Source: Paraphysoderma sedebokerense
Lineage: Eukaryota; Blastocladiomycota; Physodermatomycetes; Physodermatales; Physodermataceae
Length of the DNA: 64,000 nucleotides
Assembly (NCBI GenBank): GCA_025602915.1
Contig: JAHLJZ010000013.1
Span: forward strand, 186,001 to 250,000
Reading direction: 5' to 3'
The notes below the pieces were generated by a model, which made no database searches, was not told the DNA's origin, and saw nothing but the letters and a program-made list of their open reading frames with translations. The first letter of the stretch is position 1. Every line of letters starts with the position of its first letter. This document shows positions 1 to 11,011 of the stretch, piece after piece. A program made the translations under genes and the position numbers.

Positions 1-1765
1 GAACTTGAAAAGGCTTGACCTTTGTATTTTCAATGATGATGGCATCGCCGGATCCAAATCCACCTAATGAATCGGTGTCGCTTTCATCTTCTGGTTCAGT
101 TTCATCTAGTAAATCCGTATCAAACTCCTGCTCTTCATCTATACTTTGAGTTTTAGGTTTAGAGGTTCCATTCCCTTTATTGTCAGCCAATATGCTGCGA
201 TTGGCTATGTATACGGTGGAGTTTGAAGAAGGTCCAAGATAATCGTCATCCTCTTCTGTTGAGGCATCCAAGTCAACAACAGCAGCGGCCTGTTTTCGGA
301 TGATTTTTTTCCTAATTGCTTTTGGTGCTTTCGATATTTTGGGTTTAGTATTAGGTGCAGTCAAAGGAATTCGACTCTGAAGCGCAGAATCCGTTGAAGG
401 CACCGAGGAGATCGATTTGGATGACATAGATTTAACTTTAGCGGTTGGCTTCTTCACTCGTCCAGTTCTTCGATTGGCTGCTGAAGAATTGCTTGCAGAC
501 TTGATTTGGGGAGATAATGAATCAATGTCGACTTCCATTTCGTTATCGTTGTCATTGTCAGATGCTGATGACGAGTCAGACTCGCCCATTCTTACTGATT
601 TGGAGCGCTTTTTAGGTGAAGCATTATTGCTGTTATCGCTGCTTCGATTTTGAGATACGCTATTCTTTCGATTTTTTCCTATGTCGCGTTTGGGCTGGAT
701 TTTCTTAGTTGTCGTGCTCGCGGTGGAGGATTTCGGTTTCCTGGGATTGGGAAGAATTACTGGCGGCGAAGCATCTTCTTCGTCATCGACTTCCTGGTCT
801 TTGACCGGCTTATAGCTATTGAATGAGGGTTTCCTGCGTACTCGTAATGTTCTATTTCCACCAGAATTTTCGTCATTTGCATCTTCTTCCTTTACCCGAG
901 ATTCTGTTTCCTCCTCCTCACTTTCACTTCCAGAATCATCTGAATCTTTACCACCTTTCTTTGGGTTCTTTCGATTCACAATCTTTTTGCAAACTCTGTA
1001 CTCCTTCTGCAGGGTAGTTAATTCTTGTTGACATCGCTCGACCAATCTTTCTCTTTCTTCCATGGTGATACACTTGTACTCCTTGATCCTCAAGTATAAT
1101 TCATCGAGTTGAACTTTTCGGATCGCTTCTAGGCGGATTGATGCAATCACAGGCGGACAAGGAGCAGAAAGAGATGTAGATTGCTCAATTGCGCTCTCTG
1201 ATGTTAACTCGGTGACAGTGGATTGGACGTCTGATGATGGAAGGACAGTAGGAGTTGGCGACTCGATTCGCTGCTGCGAGGATTGAGCAGTTGATTGTGT
1301 CACATTTGAGGCACTTGTTGCGACTGAAGTAGGGTTTACATCCATCTTGCTGTCTTCACCACCTGTCAAATCAACGGCGATCTCGCTCTTGACATCTGGG
1401 CTCGAGGGAGTGTCCATTGCACCATCATCGTTTCGCTGCCTTTTACTCTCAACCACCTCATTGAATACTTCATTCTCAGGTTCCAAAGAATCAACGCGTT
1501 TTCTTTTCACTGTTATCAGACTCTCATGTGCGTCTTTCTTATCTTCTGCTTTTAATTCGGAGACGTGAGGTTCTGCAGTGGATGTTATACAAGGAGAGGT
1601 GCGGGCCGGGACAGATCCATTTCGAAGGTATTCCAGCGCACAAGCAATGTTGTAATCGATGGAGACCATATCTGGTAGTGTCGAAAGTAACTGTTGCATT
1701 ATTGAGTCAGATCCAGTGAATTCGCTAGTTTGAGCTTTCGGAATGATCGTTCTATCGTCGATCAT
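1..1765 (-). CDS. Acidic Ser-rich coiled-coil protein of unknown function, 3' part outside the window
   Basis: One uninterrupted frame of 588 codons runs from an ATG at 1765 to the left edge, so the C-terminus is missing. I do not recognise the family. The first 50 residues look folded. A Ser/Thr-rich linker with basic KRKR-type patches (possible nuclear signals) follows. A charged helix at roughly residues 210-260, rich in Arg, Glu, Lys and Leu, should form a coiled coil. The rest alternates acidic runs with Lys/Ser-rich stretches typical of disordered nuclear proteins. No intron is needed. The composition suggests a chromatin or nuclear scaffold role, which is inference only. Confidence 0.75.
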   Translation of the reverse strand, partial: MIDDRTIIPKAQTSEFTGSDSIMQQLLSTLPDMVSIDYNIACALEYLRNGSVPARTSPCITSTAEPHVSELKAEDKKDAHESLITVKRKRVDSLEPENEVFNEVVESKRQRNDDGAMDTPSSPDVKSEIAVDLTGGEDSKMDVNPTSVATSASNVTQSTAQSSQQRIESPTPTVLPSSDVQSTVTELTSESAIEQSTSLSAPCPPVIASIRLEAIRKVQLDELYLRIKEYKCITMEERERLVERCQQELTTLQKEYRVCKKIVNRKNPKKGGKDSDDSGSESEEEETESRVKEEDANDENSGGNRTLRVRRKPSFNSYKPVKDQEVDDEEDASPPVILPNPRKPKSSTASTTTKKIQPKRDIGKNRKNSVSQNRSSDNSNNASPKKRSKSVRMGESDSSSASDNDNDNEMEVDIDSLSPQIKSASNSSAANRRTGRVKKPTAKVKSMSSKSISSVPSTDSALQSRIPLTAPNTKPKISKAPKAIRKKIIRKQAAAVVDLDASTEEDDDYLGPSSNSTVYIANRSILADNKGNGTSKPKTQSIDEEQEFDTDLLDETEPEDESDTDSLGGFGSGDAIIIENTKVKPFQV

Positions 1766-2055
1766 AACAGAAATTGAAAGGGCGGATGAAGTGATATGTC
1801 GGAATCAAAAGAGTGTCGAAGGTAGGCGTTAAGTAAGCCAGTCATTAATGAAAATTAATTTAAATGCCAAAATTAAATTAGATCGAGAGTTTAAAAACAG
1901 TTAATTTAATCAAGTGACCACGATGGTGCAATTTTGCCATGATGTCTCACTTGACTCTAGCTTACTGAAGGGCATAAAAATAAACCAATGCTAGAATAAA
2001 ACCCTATCTCCCCTCCGATACTATATAGATTAAATCGCGCCAGCGAATTCCTCGC

Positions 2056-2528
2056 TCAAAGTTTCTCACGGTTCACAATTGCGAAGGAAGAAGGGCAATC
2101 GGAAGGCACGCGACTTCTCCATAACATCAACAAACATAATGGAAACAGTATAGATTCCGCGCAATCGAACAAGAAAATAAAAAGTAGAAGGAAGAAATCA
2201 TAATTACATACAATTCTTGGGGTTCGAAAAGCCATACAATATAGTCATCGTCGCAGACTTCTTTTCCTTTGATCTGGATTCGACTATCCGTATCAGTCTG
2301 ATTACATTCACCATTATTAGACTGTGAGGCCAATTCAAGATGATTCAACTGATGAGACAGCTGAGCCAGGGGAATCAAGAGTCCAGTTTTCCACAGTTGC
2401 GGTTGAGGTTGAGCAGAAATATGGGACTGGGCGAGTCGGCCCGAGACAGACGAGAATACGGGACAAAAAGTGGGATTGACCCAGAGGAGACTGTACTTGT
2501 AATTGCTGAGGGGGAAGAAGGATTCCAT
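2056..2528 (-). CDS. Small orphan protein, two exons (tentative)
   Basis: A frame starting at ATG 2528 runs about 105 codons, ending in an acidic and aromatic stretch (DDDYIVWLF). A plausible GTATGT intron (about 2115-2212) joins it to a short last exon ending at 2056, for about 126 residues in all. The start lies about 150 bp beyond the stop of the PAK-like gene on the same strand. The middle has a hydrophobic helix-like segment (LLIPLAQLSHQLNHL). No family recognised. The overlapping plus-strand frame at 2340-2663 looks like a shadow. It could be noise in a long 3' region. Confidence 0.35.
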
Positions 2529-2677
2529 GGTGCTCAATATGAATTGTGGGGGCAACAGATATCGCTAGCTACCATAGATGCAATTACAAGACGGTATCTA
2601 ACGAGGAGGAATTCTTCTTCTCTTGTGAACATGTCTGAACGCGCGACAATCCGCGTCACCTGACTTATGCACATGAA

Positions 2678-5601
2678 TCACGTGGCCACACTTTCCACCA
2701 ACCCTCGCAGCTGAATCACCGTCGACCGTTCCTCCCCAGAACTCCTCTTCAAGAAATAATGTCCCAATCCCTCCTTCGCACTCCATCGACGCTCTTCCTC
2801 CATACACGAAAATCCTTTCCAGAAATTATTCAGTCCTTCACTGACCTTGTTCTTCAATCCCGGCACTCCTTTGGTCGAAATTATCTTGATCGCTTCTACT
2901 TCTGAATGTTCAGCGTACGGAAATTCCTGGTCCACCATCTCCATCAATACAATACCAAACGACCATAGATCAACCTTGGTCGTATAGGGTTTCTGTAAGA
3001 TCAATTCGGGCGCCATCCAGTACGGAGTACCAACCAAGGCGGTGCAGGTTGGACTCGACTTTGTCAGTTGATGGCAATACGCGAAATCGGCTGATTTGAT
3101 TTCAAATTACAATGTATTTCACCGGTCAGTCTTATCATTCGAGATCTTGAAATAAATAAAAAGAAATGTAGAAAAAAAATCATACCTAATTTAACCTCTC
3201 CTTTTGTACTCAGCAATATATTATCACTTCTGACATCTCGATGTATTCGGTCAAGACTATGCAAGTAAGCTAGACCCTGCAATACTTCCCTCGATATATA
3301 AGCGACCACGTTTTCTTTTAATGGGGCAATACTAATAATATCAGCCAAACTGCCGCCGTCCATGAACTCTTGCACAACCTATTAACCGGAATTTCAAGTC
3401 AGCATGCGTCAACTGTGGATAAGTGTCTGCCATTTCCAAAGACAAATTGTCTTCAACCAAAACGGTTCAAAAGAAGTGCGATCACATACCCATATCGATT
3501 CTTCAGTCAAATAAGTAGCAATGCATTCAACAATGTTTCTATGTCTCGTACTCTGCATTAACTGAATTTCATCTTTTATCGTTTTGATTTTTGATTCCGA
3601 ACGCTCATCGCGCTTCGGTATTATTTTGATCGCGACAGAGCCTCCGGCTATTGTGTCTTTTGCAATATGAATATCGCCAGAATTACCTTCAGCGTATGGG
3701 GTGATATCAGTGTAAATGTCGGTAGGGTTTTGTGTTTCAACGAAAGGAGCTGAGAATTAAAATGAGATTTGTAAGTTACTCGGTACTGACTAACAATCCA
3801 CAACCAACATGTGTCAATAGTTAAGGTTTACCTAGGAAGATATCAATATTGTCCGGTGTTATCTCTTCGGTCATAGGTGCTACTATGTGCGAAGTCACAT
3901 TCTGTAGCATTAGACCCAATGGATTAACTCCTCCATGTCCGTACGCAGCATTACCTTCAGATTGCTGCATTCCGCTGTTGCTCGTCAGTGAACCGGATCG
4001 GACCAACCCTGTATTTAGATTATTCCCACTTTGACTTCCCGGTACTCCGTGCTTTTCGGTTTCTTCTAAGTTCTTTTGGAACTGTTCGATAGCACTTTGA
4101 AAAAACGGATGAATTGAAATGTGGTTTTGATTTTTGGTTGGTGATGTACTGGAAGCGTACGGGTTGTCCGGATCGTATCCGTTATTTTCTATGAACGACG
4201 CTAATGCATTTTGGAAGTATGGGTGAATTGAGACTATCTTCGATCGACGGTCGGACATTCTACGTGATCTCAGTTTGGCCGAATTTGATACTGCGGAGGA
4301 TGAAGTGGATATGCGATCGTCTTTCGGACTAGTGGGTGAAAGATTACCGAGGGAGGAGGAAGAATGTTTAGAGAGTTGTGGATTTGAGTTGTGGGGTGAT
4401 GCGGGCGGTGACGATTTCGGAGCAGATGAAGAAGAAGGAGATTTTAGAGCAGATGGAGAAGATGGTGTTCGCGGAGACTTTAATCTCTCAGAACTTCGTC
4501 GATGAGATGATTCTTTCTGTTTTAACGATGTCTTTCGAGCATTATCTCCCGATCCTTCTCGTTGATGACGCTCTCTACGATCTGATCGTGAAGGTTTTCG
4601 CTCTCGTGCTGGGGATTTCGGTGGGGTGGATGATAATAACAACAGATCCTACAGATTATAAGTGTTAGTTACAATGTCAACACTAATGACATCAAGTATT
4701 GTTTTCGAACCGATCCGGATCTCCGTATTTCAATGTCATTTTGTTGTACATTATACGGCTTGCTAATGGAAGCGGCTAATCTACTCTCTGTCACTGGAGA
4801 GGAGGATGAAGGGGATAATAATTCTACACAATAGAGGAGAAAAAAGATTAAGTTCGAATTAACAAGATAAACCATAATTAGATTGGATAATATATGCGAA
4901 CACAGAGGATTCATATTTCATCCCAATCTGAACTGAACAAAAAATTCCAACTATTTAAAATTAACCCCAAAACAAATAGAGACTAACCAGGTTTTGGAGG
5001 TGCCAAATTCGAACTCATGTACTTTGTATTTATTGTTTTGGCCCTTAATCCTTCTGGGATTGCAGTTTTCCATTCTTTTGGAACTCCCTGAGATATTATA
5101 TAAAAATAGAAGACAGACGATTAGTCAATATATCGGTTGTCTATTTCCGCTGAGGGTGATTGGGGTGTCTGAAACCACTGATGTTTGTGTTATTCGGCTA
5201 TGTTGTCAGCCATCAAATCTCCAAATTCCATCAATTATTTTTCTTTTTCAAATGTTTCAAATGTTCCCTTCATAACATATGAAAACTGAAATGATTGAAA
5301 GTCGTCGACCCCGATTCAAGGCACCTCTAAAACAGGCCAAGCATTTACAAAAGTTGAGACGCACCGTCAGGACTCCAGTATCCCTGTCAAACTCGATATG
5401 AATTCCCAACTCAACATCGGTTGGTTTGCTTATATTTAATTCTCTGTCTGTTCTGTCCCTATTAGAATATGATCCAACCCCAAATGTATCTCGACTTGAG
5501 TTGTTGTAGTTGTTAAAGTGCCGACGAGATGAGTTTGGGGAGGACTGCGGCGACGAAGGGTGAGAAGAGCCGCCGGTGCAGGACGATATTATGGACCCCA
5601 T
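2678..5601 (-). CDS. PAK/Ste20-like protein kinase with CRIB domain, probably a pseudokinase
   Basis: Seven exons (5601-5365, 5087-4988, 4823-4684, 4648-3832, 3749-3490, 3378-3186, 3090-2678) join in frame to about 719 residues. Order: a Ser/Asn-rich N-terminus; a CRIB motif (ISKP...IHIEFD) at about residues 65-80 with the usual PAK continuation GVPKEW across the first intron; a long Ser/Pro/Lys-rich linker; and a kinase domain from about 440. PAKs act downstream of Cdc42/Rac on actin, polarity and MAPK pathways. The substrate-side features GTPYWMAPE and the VAIK lysine remain. The catalytic lysine of HRDxK is Arg (HRDVRSDN), DFG reads DFA, the first glycine of the nucleotide loop is Ala, and the activation-loop Thr position is Ala. 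The start MGSIISSC fits N-myristoylation plus a palmitoylated Cys. The frame also extends upstream to 5766. Confidence 0.9.
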
Positions 5602-6017
5602 CTCATCGGGAAGGACGATACAATTGAGAGTGACGGGGGAGAAGAGCGAGGGATGGTAGCGATGGGTGGTGGGCCGGTGTACGAATGAGGAGAATTCACC
5701 GCAGAGTGGAACGTCGTACAAACGCCCTTTCGAAGGTAATATCTGCTCGTATGGTTCATCGCTCAATTCCTGCTTCGCCTTGAAACAATTCCAAGCAGAG
5801 CGAATAAGTATTTAGAAAGGGGAAAAACATTCTATATTTATTTGTACAGAAACAAGAAGTGATCGGATTCAAACTAACAGCTACTACTCAAACTAGCAAA
5901 AGCATTTATGAATCAATATCTACAAGCAGCGAGAAATAATACAAAAGAGACAACACTAGAGGTTATGGAATATAAATATCCTTCTATGATCCCAACCATC
6001 TTTCCTTCATTTCAGAA

Positions 6018-8063
6018 TTAGGCATTAAGTTCTGCATCAGCATTTGTGACGATTGTTAATCTGGCGTTTTCATGACCAGTCCAACTAAATTCGCTTCCAG
6101 CCCAACTGTCGATTCGTTTCGAAAAATTGAAAACGGTACTGAATCTAGGTTTAGGGAGAACTTTCTTCTCGTCCTCCCCTTCACCACCTTCATAGGACAT
6201 CTTGGGGCCGACCATGGACATGGTAATCGGATGAATTGTAGAATCGCGGCCCGAAAGGTTATTAACAACTTCGCTTTCACCATCATTCACCTGGACAATT
6301 GAATGACGTTCCTTTCTTTCCAATGTTCGCTTGCCTTGACTTTCATCCTCTTCAAAGAAAGAGTCTACGCTGTCGTCATCTTCTTTCAAGTTCACAAAAG
6401 TGTTGTCAGTATTCTCTTGCTCTCCGCTGGACGTAAAGGATTCGCCACTCATTGGGCGACCTTCGTATTCAGGATCGACGCAAGCGAACGGGAACACTCC
6501 CCGTTCGTCCGTAGCTGTGTTGACACCGACAGCCCAGTTATCGTTGAAAACTTGCTCCACTCGAACAATATCGCCCGGGGATAGCGCGAGTTCATCGTCG
6601 AGTTGGGGCGAATAACCAAGATGGCAAGTAAAATCTTGCTGTTTAGACTGAGGAATGAGAGTAGCAGTGGCAGCAGTACCTGAAGAAGAGGGAGAAGAAG
6701 GACCATCATCAACGGGGTCGAAGGTACTATCGGGATATGGCATTTGAGAGTGTCTGTTCATGTGGTCACGAAGTGCAGCAAATTCATTGTCAAAGTCAGC
6801 CGAATTGAATTTATAGTCTTCGGAGGTCGTGTTATTAGCTACAAACAAAGTAACAAATGGTATAATTAGATTTGGTTTCGACAATTGTATGTGAAGTCAA
6901 TCTGAAGGAAAATTCGTACCAGGAATGTGGGACAAAGCGAGTCGCTGAAACTCCAGTTCTTGAGCTACACCAGAGACAACTTCCTCTCTGTTTCCATGTA
7001 CATTTGATCCGACCAGATCTGATGCGGCAGGGTTACCGCCAAAAGAATGGAATGTCTCGGGTCTTTCATTTTTCGAGTCTCCGTACGAACCGAGAACCGG
7101 AAAAGTTGGGAAAGAATCAACTCTTGGCTTAGATGCAGATCCCTTGGTGCCCTTTTTCACATCATCTTTCTTCCATGCATTTAATATTCTTGATCTGTTG
7201 ACGAATAAACTCACTAATGCCGCAGCAATCACAACACCGATAATAGTTCCGACAATAACTACCCCTGAACCACCCTGGGAGGTTTGACCAGCAGAATCAG
7301 GCGAACCGGGTCCAACATTGAACAAATCACCCTTTTGGTCGCCCGAAGGACCGCTGTCGGACACTGGGACTGGAATTTTAGGGGATGCAATTTCGGGGGA
7401 AGAAGGAGAAGGGTTTCCTCCACCGTTAGGAGTATTGGGATCGCTATTTGGGGCGTTTTGCGAACCACCGGCTGGGGTGCCACCAGCTGGTGCACTCGAT
7501 GAGGTACCTGGTGGCGGTACGGAAGCCTGACGAAGTGTTCCATCTCCCGACTTGGGTGTTGCCGGTGCCTGCTGCCCTTGATTTTGGCCTGGGTTGGGTT
7601 GTACAGGGGGTTGAGGGTTGGCAGGCTGACCTGCTGGTGGATTGGCAGGTGTCGCTGGTGGTAGAGGGTTTGGGGGTGTAAAGGGAGGTTGAGGTCTTTC
7701 TTTCTTCTTCGGAGCTTTTGGGAGAGCTGGTGCGGGAGCTGGCTCCTTTGGAGGTTCAGGCACTACTACTGGAGGAGGCGATGGTGAGGTAGCAGGCGGA
7801 GGAGTTGGGGAATCTGCGGGAGGAGAGGGAGTGGTTGAAACTGGTGGATCTTCCGGTGGTGGTGCTTTCGGCGTTTCGGTCTGTTGACTCGGAGCCGATG
7901 TCGAAGGTGGAGGAGATGAGACGACAGACTGGACGACACCTACGACTTCACCGACAGCTCCGCCTTCTTGTCGCTTATCTAGCACCAAGCCATAGATACT
8001 CTGAACGGAAAATGAGGCGATGAGGCAAAGCAGGACCACAACTGATAATTTCAATTTGGCCAT
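6018..8063 (-). CDS. Single-pass membrane protein with Pro-rich ectodomain and cytoplasmic SH3 domain
   Basis: Two exons (8063-6920 and 6838-6018) give 654 residues. A signal peptide (about 1-25) precedes a long Pro/Ser/Thr/Gly-rich, probably O-glycosylated, ectodomain. One transmembrane helix lies at about 267-289 (VVIVGTIIGVVIAAALV), followed by a basic cytoplasmic stop-transfer segment. An SH3 domain lies at about 451-507, with DDELALSPGDIV, the NDNW position and GVFPFACV matching the fold. The tail is acidic. Signal-ectodomain-TM-SH3 resembles fungal surface sensors such as Sho1 or Fus1 in parts but is not clearly either. It lies 417 bp upstream of the PAK-like gene, on the same strand. 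A wall or mating sensor role is inference. Confidence 0.85.
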
Positions 8064-9077
8064 TATGTCACAACGGCTGTTGCTTTTCAGTTAGTTCGAC
8101 GGATTGACTTAAAAGGTGTGTTCAGACAACAACCGTAGGTTATAGAGACGATGAAAAAAAGGAGAGACCGCAGAGATCGAAACAGCCAAGACGTTAAACA
8201 ATTTTATCAATGAATTAAGTGTCGAATTGAATTTTGACCCATTCATGTCAATGGCACCCTATTGTGCTTGTTCATTAAGAGAGCGCGTCCATTGGTGGTG
8301 GCCGCTCCAATCATACAAAGCGCAATCCGCAATAGGGTGCGGTCAATCAAATTTGTGGTACACCTCCCTTATTGTGCTATTAATGAAGCATTTATGACTA
8401 TATCAGTGCACTAATGCTTGGCCGAAACCAGTTTAATGGCATCGCACTTGTGGGTTATACACTATTCTCTCGTAAAGGACTTGGTACGCCAAGAAGAAAA
8501 TTTGGCAACGTGGATCCAAACAGCCAACATTCATTCACTGATTGATCAAAGTATTGTTCTTAGTCTTGTGGACATCAAGGATATAGTTTAACCGATGAGA
8601 TTTTATTGTTGCGGTGTTAATTTTGAAGTACAATCTGTGATGGTTATTTATTGGTTTCTAATATGATCAAGTTTGGGCACAACTCCTGCAGTTCCACTGA
8701 GGGGAAAACTTGGAACACAGAACTGTTGATAACACTGACAATTCATTCGAATTAATTGCAGTCCTACATCACACATTTATTGTTGCTGTAATGTACGGCA
8801 TGTCACAAAAGAAAAAGAAAATTCAAGAGTGAGCAAAAGACGGAATTCCAAGCGCGCCGAAATCATCCAATCAGAATCAACTCCACAAACATAAAAAAAA
8901 CGTTTTTTCCAGAACTGCATGGAACACGATTGCCGTTGAATTCTCATCATATGGAGATGATATCTCTGATGAATATCTGTTAATTGGATTTATCTTCGAC
9001 TAGTCTCGCTGATTACAGAAATACCGACCGTCCCCATCGACAGTCTTGCCTCGATCTTCTCCGACTCCCCAACTAAA
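8064..9077. promoter_or_regulatory. Divergent intergenic region between SH3-membrane gene and permease
   Basis: About 1 kb with no convincing coding frame. It must hold the promoters of both flanking divergent genes. The only structure noted is a pair of 11-bp inverted copies (listed separately) and A-rich tracts near 8820-8910. Confidence 0.5.
8254..8340. repeat. 11-bp inverted repeat in a divergent promoter
   Basis: GCACCCTATTG at 8254-8264 recurs in inverse orientation at 8330-8340 (CAATAGGGTGC), 65 bp apart. A third, partial relative (CCCTTATTGTGC) follows near 8367. It could be paired binding sites for a regulator or chance. Confidence 0.4.
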
Positions 9078-10798
9078 ATGACAACCAATCAACTCAAAAG
9101 GGAACTGGGTGTTATAAGTGCAGTTGGTTTAGGGCTAAGGTTTTTCTTGCATGAAGCTACTCAATCTTGCATTGTCAGATCTTTTCGCTAATGCTTTGAT
9201 GTAAAAGTTCCATCATCGGTACAGGTGTCTTTGTATCCATAGGGATTGCTGCTCAAATTACTGGTCCAAGTGTGATCCTTGCCATATGTCTTGCATGTTT
9301 TACTGCTACTTGTAATGCACTCAATTCGGCGCAATTAGCTGCGGCAGTTCCCGTTAGTGGTATGTTTACTTCCTTTTAAAGTGCAAATGAGCTTTGGAAT
9401 TGTTGAATTGCATTGCGTGAAGGAAGAAGGATGTACAAAGAGAACGATAAGCGATTGCTAACCGCTGGCTTTTTTAGGTGGGACTTATGAGTATGGGTAT
9501 CAGTATGTGAATCATTGGTTTGGGTTTATAGCGGGGTGGATGTTTCTTTGCGCAAAAAGTGCCAGTGCGTAAGTAAACACACTCCTTTCTCACATGTTAG
9601 TCCGATGCCCTGATCCAATGCAACTTATTTGACCGAAAACAGTGCTTCGGCTGCGCTCGGTTTCTCATCATATCTTCTCGGCATTGCGGGCCCGACAATC
9701 TCAAAATCATATCAAATTATCACTCCAATATCGGTCGGTCTATTGATTGTTCTTACTGTCGTCGTACTTCTTGGTATTCGATTATCCAATGTCACAAATT
9801 ATGTCATCATATCTTTCACTCTACTCTCTCTGCTATTTTTCATATTCGCCGGCATCCCATCCGCCGCCGCCAACTCGTCACAGAACTTCACCCCATTTTT
9901 CACCTCTACATCAGAACCATATAAATCGCGATCTCCTGTCGTCAATTTTTTCGAAGCAACCGCTTTAATGTTTGTTGCATTCACTGGATATGGTCGTATA
10001 GCCACTCTGGGCGAAGAAGTTATCAATCCTCGACGAACAATTCCTATCGCTATCATCGTCACTCTTGTATTCTCTGCTACACTGTACATTTCTGTTTCAT
10101 TAGTTGCCGTTGCTTCAGCAGGAGTAGAGAAATTAGCGATAACAGGTATTGGTGCACCTCTTATCAATGCTACAGATTCATTCGTGATAGATTGGGCCAG
10201 ATATGTTCTGTTCGTCGGTGCAATTACCAGTATGATGGGGGTTCTTTTAAATCTTCTCCTAGGATTGTCAAGGATGGTGCTATCAATGTCCCGACGTCGA
10301 GATGTTCCGGTAATATTTTCAACAGTTCATCAAAAGAAAGGGGTCACAACTCCCACTTTTGCTGTATTGATTATGGCGCTGGTAATTTTGTGTCTTATCT
10401 TGATTGGCAATCTCAAAACGACTTGGTCATTTTCCGCCTTCACTGTGTTGATCTATTACTCTATTTGCAACATCGCTGCTCTACGAATGCCCATAAACCA
10501 AAGATTATACAGTAAATTTTGGGGGTACGGTGGTCTTTTGAGTTGTCTTGTCCTAGCTTTTTTCATTGATTGGCAGATATGGGTGATTGGCTTAGGAATG
10601 ATTGTAGTTGGTTGTGTATGGCATGCTGTTGCGAGATGGTATGTTGAGAGGGAAAGTAAATTGGAATCTGCTAGGATTGTGAGTAACGCCGACACTGAAG
10701 ATTCGAAAAGTGGTGCTGATAGGCAAGGCGAGATATCCGTGAACAACGATGATCCGGAGAATCGAAATCTGGAACTGGACGAGATAAAATCACCCTAA
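9078..10798 (+). CDS. APC-superfamily amino-acid permease (LAT-like)
   Basis: Four exons (9078-9139, 9208-9359, 9478-9568, 9643-10798) give 486 residues with about 12 membrane helices. The first helix carries the APC signature: SAVGLGLS joins SSIIGTGVFVS across intron 1, and GGTYEYGYQY joins across intron 2. Members of this family import amino acids by exchange or proton coupling at the plasma membrane or vacuole. The N-terminal cytoplasmic tail is very short (about 10 residues) and the C-terminal tail hydrophilic and acidic. The 5' site of intron 1 (GTTTTT) is weak, but the join restores the conserved glycine motif. It is divergent from the SH3-membrane gene and convergent with AP-1 sigma. 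Confidence 0.92.
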
Positions 10799-10903
10799 AT
10801 ATTCCTTTCACGTTTGTGACAACGTTTTTCGATAATCTTGATGCTTGTAATGAATATAGATAATTATTGGGTTTGATTTGATTTCGCCTCATAATACAGC
10901 CAC

Positions 10904-10909
10904 AATAAA
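10904..10909 (+). terminator. AATAAA poly(A) signal of the permease
   Basis: A canonical AATAAA lies about 105 bp past the permease stop and before the convergent AP-1 sigma stop. Confidence 0.45.
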
Positions 10910-11011
10910 CACTCGGTAGTCAAAGCATAAATAGTATTAATTTATTAAGGTTATTATCGCATCGTTCCGTTAGCCAGGTCGGGAAAAATATGTACAGCTG
11001 TGTAGTGCATT

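Noticed and set aside
2340-2663. Plus-strand open frame of 107 codons
   Set aside because: No domain, no splice continuation, and it is antisense to the better-looking two-exon minus-strand model.
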